From assembly GCA_021234155.1 (NCBI GenBank), contig JAJEKV010000017.1, positions 3,568,792 through 3,632,791 of the forward strand: DNA of 64,000 nt, in the 5' to 3' direction. The stretch is from Isoetes taiwanensis (taxonomy: Eukaryota > Streptophyta > Lycopodiopsida > Isoetales > Isoetaceae). The notes under the pieces were generated by a model that saw nothing but the letters and a program-made list of their open reading frames with translations, was not told the origin of the DNA and did no database searches. Shown in pieces: positions 49,101-57,694 of this stretch (its first letter is position 1; each line of letters opens with the position of its first letter). The translations under genes and the position numbers were made by a program.

Positions 49101-49909
49101 CAGCGCAGGCTGTTGAGTCTTCAAAATGTTGGACCAGCTTACTCACTGCTTTTGAGCCTCGGCCTCCGCCTCGCTCGTCCTCTCCTCTTCTTGTTTCCTT
49201 GGCCTCCTTGGCCTCGGGTTTATTTTGTCGAAAAGTCGAGATGTCTGTTTGGCGCATCATGTCGACGGAGTCCCGGTGTCTATCGAGATGTCGTCTCTAT
49301 CTAGCTTAAGGGCTTTGGTTCTAAATCTAAGGCTTAGCCATTAATATTATCTAACATTATTAAAGCTTAAATCTAATTAAGAATTATAATTTAAACGAAA
49401 ACGATGCCCGCCCTCGATTGGTTGGCACGGGGTTTGGGGGTTCAACCCCCCCAGGGTGGGAGGTTCAATTCTTGCTACCGCAAGGGAATTCTTTTTAAGA
49501 TGAGGTTCAAAGAGATTGAAAAACTAAACGCGAAACGCATGCCCTCCCCGATTGGTTGGCACCGGGGTTTGGGGGGTTCAACCCATTGGGTGGAGGTTCA
49601 ATTCGCCACCATGGAATTCTTTTAAGATGAGGTTCAAAGAGATTGAAAAACTAGACTAATCTAGCTAGATCCTAGGCTAAGATTCGAATTACCAAGATGC
49701 CCGCCCTCATTGGTTGGGGGGGGTTTGGGGGTTCAACCCCAGTGGTGGGAGGTTCAATTCTGCCACCGCTGGAATTCTTTTAAGATGAGGTTCAAAGAGA
49801 TTGAAAAACTAGACTAATCTAGCTAGATCCTAGGCTAAGATTCGAATTACCAAGTTACTTTTTTAAATTTTATAACTTTTCAAGCTGTTTTCATCAATGT
49901 CTTACCACC
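46150..49909 (-). other. Element A internal region, 5' side (gag-like region and leader)
   Basis: Minus-strand basic frames at 46383-46715 and 46830-47264 (for example TPSPTKPTSFKWKNARQSK) look like gag. From about 47.3 to 49.9 kb there is no coding signal. It reads as a long leader and includes the tRNA-like tandem units at 49402-49800. Confidence 0.5.
49402..49855 (+). repeat. Tandem array of three tRNA-like units (about 135-160 bp)
   Basis: Three head-to-tail copies, starting near 49402, 49538 and 49699, each contain GATGCCC or GCATGCCC, GGTTTGGGGGGTTCAACCC-type and GGTTCAATTC blocks and GAATTCTTTTAAGATGAGG. Copies 2 and 3 also share a trailer (GACTAATCTAGCTAGATCC). Relatives are at 41838 (element B) and 25165. 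Confidence 0.85.
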
Positions 49910-50825
49910 ATAGGGCAGTACTAACACACCATAGGGTCGCTCAAGAGTCAGAACATGAACCTCCTTATAAGCCCGGCCTCGGCCCCTTCACCCACAACTA
50001 GGTGTGGCTCTTGTGCACAGGCCGCATCTACAGTGTGCTAGAGAGGCTAACTAGGAGCATCAACTACTAGGCTTGAGGTCTCTACCCCCCTTCCCAATAC
50101 AAGGAGTTCACAGAGATACATCATCCATATACATCACAGAAGAACTAAAGAACATAGATCTAATCTATATCATAGAGTTAGGTTCTTTAGTTAGAGTCTG
50201 GTATCTACTCATCTAGAGATCTAGATAGTCGCTAAAGGCGCATTTAATAGGCTAAACCTACTGATACAATGACCGAAAACTTTGAAGACCATTAAATCGA
50301 CTACATACCTGATCCATGAGTTGCTCCTCCCGACCGAAGTTCACCATCCCACCTTGGAACCGCTTCAATCAAGGGAAACTAATGGTGCCATTCTCTCGCA
50401 TGAAGTCCGGGAGGCGGTTTTGACTCCTAGAGCAGCCAAAACAGAGCTCTAAAACCCTAGGAAACGAAAATGGGCAAGTTAGGTTCTTCTACTTAAATAG
50501 GCAAGGGTTAGGGCTTAGGGTTTCCAACTATCCCTTTAGGCATGTGGGATAATTGGAAATGGGCCCACTTGCCTTTAATGGCTAGGTGGCCAAATGTGCC
50601 CACATGGAAATGTGTGCACCTAAATGTGCCCACATGGAAATGTGTGCACCTTAATAAATGTGCATGTGCACATTAATAAGAAATGCACATACCCAGCAAG
50701 TTGCCCCCTAGGGCTACTCACTGTTACTACGCCGGGCGCATACGCCGTCCGGGTTGGAGTGGCGGTACGCTGCGATTTAGATGCATGCGATACGCCCCGG
50801 GACCGTATACCGGCCGAACGTCACA
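49910..50825 (-). repeat. Element A 5' LTR (matched part)
   Basis: Matches the later part of 29158-30785 and ends ACGTCACA at 50825, followed by the second TAAGT copy. Its inner side is not matched, and no primer site was found beside it. Confidence 0.85.
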
Positions 50826-50830
50826 TAAGT
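50826..50830. repeat. Target-site duplication TAAGT, right copy (element A)
   Basis: Identical to 29153-29157. After it, the left LTR of element C resumes (TTCCTCATTAAATAATAAGT), matching the uninterrupted arm around 53430. Confidence 0.9.
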
Positions 50831-52040
50831 TTCCTCATTAAATAATAAGTGGTTTATTAGCATATTGGTTAGGGACTTGGGCTTGGTCTTGCATGATCAG
50901 GACGAGTTCAATCCCTAGTTTCGACCATATTTTTCCTTGTTTCTTTTGCGTTTAAATGTGAACCTCGCTTGTCTATAAGTCCCAAGTTCAGATGTTATTC
51001 CTTTGAATTTTGCCACACTTTAATAGTTTCTCTTTCTTTCAAACTAGATCATTGGTTATTTCTCTCATAGTTATGCATGTTTAGTAAAGATTTGCCCATT
51101 GTTGTCTTATAGTTAGGGAAGATTAAACTTTGGTTTTGCTTCTTGATTGAAGGATGCTAGGTATTTTGCATGGGCACAACACATATAGAACATATTGATG
51201 CATACTTAAATATTGATTCTCCGTAATGATTTGACATCATCTGAAGCACTCCTAGAAGATGCCCCAGGATGAGAGTGTGAATTGCGTCATTGACCCTGCC
51301 TTTGAGTGGAGCCTCAAGGGATTAACCGGGAGGCTCCCGCGAGCGAGGACTGATCATCCCGCATAATAGATTGATGATGTTCTAACGAATATTAAAATTT
51401 CACTTTACATTTCATGAAGTGTGATGATTCTTACAACGCATATGTACTCACTTAAACGTAAGTCTAACTTGTGTGTTTTTTGAATGTAGCAAATGGCCCG
51501 TAGCTACCCTTAGAAAAGGTAGATATGGAGCTAGTTGAGCTGTGGGGTCATTTAGAAGGATGCTGGATGTACCAGGATTACATGAACAAAGAAGAAGCTT
51601 TTAGAAAGATGATTTGCCGTCTTGGTGTGATGCAAGTGGCTATTTTTTGTGCTGAAGATCTGAAATCTAAATCTGTAGTTCCGAATTCGCCAAATGATAA
51701 AGAACCATCAGATTTAAGGTTAGGACATACTATTAACTAGATTTTGAATTTGACTTCAATAGTTCAAGTAGAAGAATAAATTAGTAAAATCCCAGGAGCT
51801 TCACATTTGGTATCAGAGCTCGAGAGTCTTTAGATCTTGTGGGAAAAATACTAAAGATTTATATTTTTTATCACAGAGAGGTCATTGAAATTTCTTCTGA
51901 CAAAGAGGAGAAGGAGAATTCTGAGCATGAGTGTGTTGACAGCAATGCTGATATTCTAAAAAACATGATTTTTGACGATGATTGAAAATTGTCAGGTTAC
52001 AATCGTGCTAGAGTAGCAAATTCCTCCTGTTATTGTTGTA
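50831..52040 (+). mobile_element. Element C plus arm: rest of LTR, PBS and leader
   Basis: LTR up to CTTCACA (51805), then TT and a primer site TGGTATCAGAGC (51808-51819), then a leader with an acidic coding-like stretch (EISSDKEEKENSEHE) to about 52040. Mirrors 52092-53430. A tRNA-like stretch with a B-box (GAGTTCAATCC, about 50905) is present in both arms, so it predates the duplication. Confidence 0.85.
51808..51819 (+). other. Element C primer-binding site, plus arm
   Basis: TGGTATCAGAGC is the standard plant LTR retrotransposon site complementary to the 3' end of initiator tRNA-Met, two bases after the LTR end CTTCACA. Confidence 0.88.
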
Positions 52041-52091
52041 TTTTTGATGAAAAACATGTTGATGAAAAACAATCGTGAATGATAATAATAA
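52041..52091. other. Centre of the inverted pair (spacer)
   Basis: About 50 bp between the mirrored arms, containing a direct repeat GTTGATGAAAAACA-like pair and an AT-rich run. Both arms end here inside the same 50-bp motif (CGTGCTAGAGTAGCAAATTC...), which also occurs once within each LTR (29090 and 53500). Confidence 0.7.
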
Positions 52092-52312
52092 TACAAAACA
52101 ATAATAGGCGGAATTTGCTACTCTAGCACGATTGTAATCTGACAATTTCCAATCATCATAAAAAATCATGTTTTTTCAGAATATCAGCGCTGCTGTCAAC
52201 ACACTCATGCTCAGAATTCTCCTTCTCTTTGTCAGAAGAAATTTCAATGACCTCTCTATGATCAGAAATATAAATCTTTAGTATTTTTCCCACAAGATCT
52301 AAAGTCTCTCGA

Positions 52313-52324
52313 GCTCTGATACCA
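52313..52324 (-). other. Element C primer-binding site, minus arm
   Basis: GCTCTGATACCA on the plus strand, that is TGGTATCAGAGC on the minus strand, two bases beyond the LTR edge. It is identical to the plus-arm site and points toward it. Confidence 0.88.
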
Positions 52325-52391
52325 AATGTGAAGCTCCTGGGAGCTTACTAATTTATTCTTCTATTTGAACTATTGAAGTCAAATTCAAAAT

Positions 52392-52694
52392 CTAGTTAAT
52401 AGTATGCCCTAACCTTAAATATGATGGTTCTTTATCATTTAACGAATTTGGAACTACAGATTTAGATTTCAGATCTTCAACACAAAAATAGCTGCTTGCG
52501 TCACAGCAAGACGGCAAATTATCTTTAGAAAGAGATTCATGAGTTTTGACAATCCTATTCAAGAAAAAGTGAAATAGACAACTAAAACCTTCTTCTTTAT
52601 TCATGTAATCCTGGTACATCTCGCATCCTTCTAAGTGACCCCACAGCTCAGCTAGCTCCGCCTCTAACTTTCCTAAAGGGTAGCTATGGGCCAT
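52392..52694 (-). other. 100-codon open frame inside the element C LTR
   Basis: This frame opens MAHSYPLGKLEAELAELWG and ends NDKEPSYLRLGHTIN, about 65 bp before the LTR end. It looks whole here. A recognisable counterpart lies in the plus arm (51490-51740; shared pieces LWGHLEGC and MYQDYMNKEE). The first 25 residues have an amphipathic, coiled-coil-like spacing. No family recognised. An LTR-borne reading frame is uncommon for plant elements. Confidence 0.5.
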
Positions 52695-54149
52695 TTGCTA
52701 CATTCAAGAAACATACAAGTTAGACTTACGTCTAAGTGAGTACATATGCCTTGTAAGAATCATCACACTTCATAAAATGTAAAGTGAAATTTCATTATTC
52801 GTTAGAACATCATCAATCTACTATGCGGGATGATCAGTCCTCGCTTCTCACGCAATGCCCATACAAAGCGCGGGAGCCTCCCGGTTAATCCCTTAAGGCT
52901 CCACTTAAAGGCGAGGTCAATGACGCAATTCACACTCTCATCTTAGGGTGTCTGCCAGGAGTGGTTCAGATAATATCAAATCATTACTGAGAATCAATAT
53001 TTAAGTATGCATCAATATGTTCTATATGTGTTGCATCCATGCAAAATACCTAGCATCCTTCAATCAAGAAGCGAAACCAAGGTTCAATCTTCCCTATCTT
53101 CCCTAACTATAAGACAACAATGTGCATCCTTCAATCAAAAGGCAAAACCAAGGTTCAATCTTCCCTAACCATAAGACAACAATGTGCAACTCTTTACTAA
53201 ACATGCATAACTATGAGGGAAATAACCAATGATCTAGTTTGAAAGAAAGAGAAGGTATTAAAAGTGTGGCAAATTCAAAGGAATGACAATAGAACATGGG
53301 GCTTATAGACAAGCAGGATTCACATTTAAATGCAAAAGAAACAAGGAAAAATATATGGCCAAAACCATGGATTGAACTTAGGTCTTGGCCATGCAAGACC
53401 AAGGACCTAACTAATATGCTAACAAACCACTTATTACTTAATAAGGAAACTTATCTTTATTTTCTATTTAACCTGCGCCAATACAACAATAACATGAGGA
53501 ATTTGCTACTCTAGCACGATTGTAACCTGACAATTTGAAGGCCGGACCATTTCACAGGGGTTTGAAGGTCTAATTCAGGGATATTTGTGATTACAGGCTT
53601 CATCAGGTAGACCCGTCATGAACCCACTAAGAAATAGAACAGTGAATGATAAAGAAGCTGGGAAATTCCGGAATGGGTTCCAAACTATCAATGATGGCAT
53701 GCAAGAGACAAAACCTACAGTCACGAATATATTCTAAGCTTAATAACAAGATGGACTAACACAACTGGCAATCAGGGAAAGAAGCCGGAACTGTAAGAAC
53801 CGAACAAGAAATCCATACTATGTTGTCTTTCTTTAAACCCTTCCAGGTCTGACCGTACAGCAGTGATTGCCTAGCAACAGTAAAACGACACAAGCAGGGG
53901 GAACAAAAAAAAAAAAACTAGGTTTGAAGCAGGATCTAGAAGTTTATAGCAGACCCATAACCAGAACATCCATTAAGCAGGTAAACCCAACAACAAGACT
54001 TAACTATGGAAACAATCACCAAATTGCAAACCGTAATCATTCATAAGAACAAATCCTCATGAACTCAATGCACAAAAAGGCTCTGCATGTACTCACAACT
54101 TGCAAGCTCAATCTGCAAATGAATTCTTCCTTCTAGCTTCCTCTCCTTT

Positions 54150-54213
54150 GCTGCGCTTTTGTATTGGGTCCCATAGACCGATTGGTCTCCGTGGACGATA
54201 AAAATACCTTCCT
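54150..54213 (+). mobile_element. Very short 5'-truncated LINE insertion
   Basis: 64 bp absent from the other arm of C, flanked by the direct repeat TCCTTT (54144-54149 and 54214-54219). Its text (CCATAGACCGATTGGTCTCC, then CGTGGACGATAAAAATACC and TTCCT repeats) matches the 3' end of the LINE at 63250-63318 (CTCATAGGCCTCTGGCCTCC, then GTAGACGTTAAAATAAACTT and TTCC repeats). Confidence 0.8.
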
Positions 54214-54455
54214 TCCTTTCTTGTTTCCTTAATTTCTATCAATTAACTCCCCATTTATATAGTTTTCCAACTTCAATTTGCATGAAGTTTCGAGTTTGCA
54301 TGAAAACGTAGCTTGCATGCATTCCCATTTTGTCTACTTGAATTTTCTAAACCATAATATTAAATATCTTATATTTTAATTATCTCTACTATTGAAATGA
54401 AATGATTCTAGAATTAAAACTCATTCCCTATCATTAGCTAGCAAGGTTCGTTACA

Positions 54456-55621
54456 TTAGGATATCATATTGATATCTGCATAAGAAAATGTACGTTTATC
54501 TTGCATTTTTGGTAGGGTCAACCATGCCTCCATGTCGCGGCATGGTTGACCCTGTCGAAATGCAGGGTAACCATGCATTCTTGTTATGTAGACGCAAGTT
54601 AGATTGCACTTTGTGCATAGTAAATCTCCACCAAAATCGTCCGGATGTAAGGTAAATTAGCAGAATGGAAGGTTAGTCATCCGGAATATTTGGTAAGCCA
54701 TCTAGAGTGCAATGCAAATGCTAGAATGTCCGGGCAAGAATGGAGCACCGAAGCTTTTTCACAGAAAGAAACTTTGCCACATGGTGTTACGTGATTGGCT
54801 TATGCAACAGAATGCAATTTTACCTATTTTATGTTGTAAATAATATTTGGCATTTGGCACATGTTAAACCTTTAGTTACATTCACATGGGAAGTTGTACA
54901 ATTTCAAAAGTTGGGCAAACCCATTTGGTGGTTGTTACTTTTCAACCAACGAGGACATATTAACCACATTCATATATTGTTTCATAACTTGCCTAATGCC
55001 TACCAATCAACACAACATGTACCTTAGGGATTTCATCATCATATACGTAACATGCATAAGTAACATTGATGGTAAAAACAAATGTGAACCGGGATGGAAA
55101 TTGGAGCTCTGATTTTGACAAAAGAATATGTAACATAGTTTCGGATTTGAAGCTTAAGCAGCACTTTGAAAATGCTTTTAATACAGTTGTCATTCGTTGA
55201 TGACTTTGGTGTAGTACAGCAGTTCACGGATGTTGTAATTGAAAGCTCGTCCAAACACAATGTTAGACACACTATCGACGTGTTACCCATTTACCTATTC
55301 TAATATTCTGTTTTGTAGAATGTAGACCACAACTTGATAAAATAGACAGAAGATAGCTAAGTTGTTATTCTCTATACTTAGCCAAGTGATTGACCACCTT
55401 ATATACAAACGAAGTTATGGTCTATTTTCACTTTGAGACAACCACAGCATTAGTTAGAATGAGACTATGTAGCCAATAAAATAGAAAAAATGAAGGAGGA
55501 GAAGAAAACACAGAAATGATGAAATGCTAAGTCTTGATACTTCTCGGGTACTTAAGGAGGGATCCGAGGAGGCAGAGGCAGAGAAGAAGAGCATTACTTA
55601 AGTCCGCTCGAGACCAAGTAG
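54456..55621. other. Spacer and upstream region of the dirigent-like gene
   Basis: Open frames here (54740-55027 +, 55039-55290 -) have no recognised domain. A strong hairpin lies at 54502-54566. The last 200 bp should include the dirigent promoter, but I cannot name a TATA box with confidence. Confidence 0.4.
54502..54566. repeat. Perfect 15-bp hairpin with flanking stem
   Basis: AGGGTCAACCATGCC (54514-54528) is followed after a 10-base loop by its exact inverse (54539-54553). An outer TGCATTT/AAATGCA pair extends the stem. The stem is much longer than expected by chance. Confidence 0.8.
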
Positions 55622-56108
55622 ATGGAGAGGAGGTGGGCGGTTGTGGCCGTGGTGCTAGCATTGAGCATAATATGTAAGGCAGAAGCTAAGGGGCGTTGGA
55701 AAAACATAGTAATGTATTACCACACAGATTCAAGTGCTGTAGTAGCAGCAGGGCCATATGGGAATGCCAGCAACATTGGATTTGGAAGTGTGTTTGTAAT
55801 TGACAACTACTTGACCGCCAAGCCTGAGCAAAAATTCCAGCACACTAGGCAATGCGAAGGGGCTGGTTATCTTGGCAACTGGAAATGCCACTACTACATC
55901 TCCCAGCCTTATCATCTTTGATGCAGTGCTGCATTCTGGCAGCAGCATCCACTTTGAAGGCCTTTTTGTGCCCTACAACACCTCTGAACTTAATATTTAT
56001 GGTGGCACTGGGAAATTTTGCCTTGCCCGAGGCTTTGCTTCTTTCTACCCTGTCAATCCTGAGGTTTATGCCTCCCCTAGAGCTATCAACTGTACTTTCC
56101 TTGCTTGA
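55622..56108 (+). CDS. Dirigent-like secreted protein (one frame change)
   Basis: The start ATG is followed by a signal peptide (RRWAVVAVVLALSIICKAEA, residues 3-22), then dirigent core strands. NIGFGSVFVIDNYLTAKPE corresponds to the family's FGTVFVIDDPLTEGPE. In the +1 frame come LGNAKGLVILAT (family VGRAQGLY), LIIFDAVLHSGS, and NIYGGTGKFCLARGFASF (family VVGGTGKFRFARGYA), ending at TGA. Total length about 160 residues, close to the family norm, and intronless as usual. A single-base shift near 55830-55857 separates the two halves. Dirigent proteins act in the apoplast and steer phenoxy-radical coupling in lignan and lignin-like pathways. A second decayed copy lies 1 kb downstream. Either a recent pseudogene or an intact gene with one sequencing error. 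I lean to the latter because the rest is well kept. Confidence 0.78.
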
Positions 56109-56930
56109 TCCTCCTCATTTGGTTCTACATAGACAATAAGTTCCTGGATGTATCAGTGCTCCTACATCTAATAATAGATATTAATATAGCATAAATGCAA
56201 GATTTACATGCATAGATTAAATTTGTTGATTATTCATCTGGGCAACTCAGAATCTTAAGCCCCCCAAAAGCAAGTTGGATAAAGAGCAAGTTATACCAAC
56301 TCAACTTTTACACGTTGAAGACTCCATTCTTTCTATCCAGGCTAGCTAAGAAACTTATATAAAATATGAGAAGCTAAAAAATGGTTGTAGAGAATCCAAT
56401 ACCTCCTATTTGTCAAATATACGTTTTGTGTGCACCTAAAAGATAAGTTACCAATATAGTACATCCAAAAGATAATGCAACAACGTCAAGTTTGTAGTCA
56501 ATGGTATGCAGTTTATGCAAGTTTAAAACCAGATTAACCATACCATGGTTACAGGAATCATTAATGAATGATAACCAAGCCCTACCTTTAGCAATAAGCA
56601 TCTGCGTTTTCATCCTTCTGCGCCACACAAAGCACCTGATTTGCCATAAACCGAAAGAAAATTTAGAAACCCTAGGCCTACTGCCAAAATATCGCCTTGT
56701 ATGCTGGCATGTACAGCTCCATAATTATATTATATTCAAATCACCAAATTGACGAGTACTGTACGTGCAGCTAACTCTGGCTATTTATTTTAATAGGAAA
56801 ACCAAGATCAATTGATGATTGGTATGTGGAGGTATAACACAAGTTTGAATAAGCAAAGAAGATGGAGGTGAGGGGATACCTATTTGACTAGCATATAATA
56901 AATGAGCCAGGGGCTGTATTAAAGGGTAGT
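56109..56930. other. Spacer between dirigent copies
   Basis: AT-rich. The open frames 56413-56628 (-) and 56501-56752 (+) have no domain. The first part should hold the 3' untranslated region of the dirigent-like gene. Confidence 0.4.
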
Positions 56931-56934
56931 ACTG

Positions 56935-57150
56935 CATTATCCTACAGCTTCAAATTTAGCATCTGCAAATGGAATACAAGCAACATTGGATTTGGAAGTG
57001 TGTTAGTAATTGAAAACTACTTAACCGCGGCTGGCGGAAATTCGACCGATAGGGCAATGCGAAGGGCCTGGTGATCTTAGCAACTGGTAATGCAACCCTC
57101 ATCATCTTTGATGCAGTGCATCATTCTGGCAGCATCACCCACTTTAACCC
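56935..57150 (+). pseudogene. Second, decayed dirigent copy
   Basis: Nucleotide match to the gene at 55622: AGCAACATTGGATTTGGAAG, encoding SNIGFGSVLVIENYLTA, then GCGAAGGGCCTGGTGATCTT (AKGLVILATGN) and CATCATTCTGGCAGCATCAC (HHSGSIT). The signal peptide, the start and the C-terminal GGTGKF block are missing and the frame is broken. A tandem duplicate of the upstream gene, older or less constrained. Confidence 0.75.
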
Positions 57151-57545
57151 TCGCAGATAGGGCAACAAAGAATAAATTGGTGGCTGCATCTGGAAGCCTG
57201 CACTCACTACAGTTTATACAACAATATCCAATGCTGCGCTGCAGCAAAATTCAATTACAGTTGCAAAATTTCAAAGCAATATACCTATTTATGAAGGATA
57301 ATGTGAACTGCTGATCTCCATGCCACTTCAGATGGTCATATTGTTTCAATCTTTCAAGACTTGATGAGTCTTACATTTACATTTTCTGCACTATGAGAAT
57401 ATAAAGAATATAGATACTTTCATTGAAAGAATATGTTGATACATCAAGGGGCATATGTCAAGCCAGCCTTGGACAAGTCTTTTTGTTACAGAATTGGTAA
57501 CACGTTTTATATACAATTGGCAACTTCCATTTCATTGCCCTTTCA
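57151..57545. other. Spacer, nothing recognised
   Basis: Between the dirigent copy and the 3' end of the kinase gene. No domain-bearing frame. Confidence 0.4.
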
Positions 57546-57694
57546 TTTCATCAGCAATTTTAGCAAGCAATTGCGCATGGCTTCATTGCTCGCAACCATC
57601 CACCTGCCAATACCCTTGTGTGTGGGCTTTTTTCCTTTCTTCATCAGCAATTAACAAGCAATTGCACGTGGCTTCAATGCTTGCAGTGATCCAC
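57546..57694. repeat. Imperfect direct repeat across the kinase 3' end
   Basis: TTTCATCAGCAATT...CAAGCAATTGCRCRTGGCTTCA...ATCCAC occurs at about 57546-57603 and again at about 57639-57694. The second copy includes the last codons and stop of the kinase frame, the first lies just beyond it. Confidence 0.75.

Larger units (their letters stand above)
29158..50825 (-). mobile_element. Element A: Ty3/gypsy-type LTR retrotransposon fossil
   Basis: Terminal repeats begin and end TGTGACGT/ACGTCACA. The complete repeat is 29158-30785, and its partner is matched over about 49910-50825. A purine tract (AAGGTGGGGAGAA, minus strand, 30786-30798) next to the left repeat shows the element runs on the minus strand with its 3' LTR at the left. 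Gag-like basic frames lie on the minus strand at 46150-47264 and 33500-34530, either side of nested element B. The 47.3-49.9 kb stretch looks like a long untranslated leader. I found no convincing RT or integrase belonging to A. A shares a diverged internal segment (33060-33440) with B (39640-40130), so the two are relatives. It is broken. TAAGT flanks show it was inserted as one unit. Confidence 0.85.
28171..54455. mobile_element. Composite of nested LTR retrotransposon fossils (elements C, A, B)
   Basis: The outermost layer is element C. A plus-oriented LTR starts TGTAACGAAC at 28171 and, after interruption by element A, resumes at 50831 and ends CTTCACA at 51805. Its mirror image ends at 54455. 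A (29158-50825) sits inside the left LTR of C, and B (34535 to about 46146) sits inside A. All three are broken to different degrees. C is the oldest by stratigraphy. The relative age of A and B follows from nesting (B is younger). Confidence 0.88.
52092..54455 (-). mobile_element. Element C minus arm: leader, PBS and complete LTR
   Basis: Reverse-complement counterpart of the plus arm. The leader is 52092-52312, the primer site 52313-52324 and the LTR 52327-54455. The LTR has no element A, so it shows the empty insertion site, but it has a 64-bp LINE tail at 54150-54213 that the plus arm lacks. Confidence 0.88.

Noticed and set aside
50855-50925. Possible tRNA gene (GGTTAGGGAC ... GAGTTCAATCC)
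   Set aside because: No complete cloverleaf or acceptor stem. It lies inside the LTR of element C and is present in both arms, so it is at most an old tRNA-like insertion.
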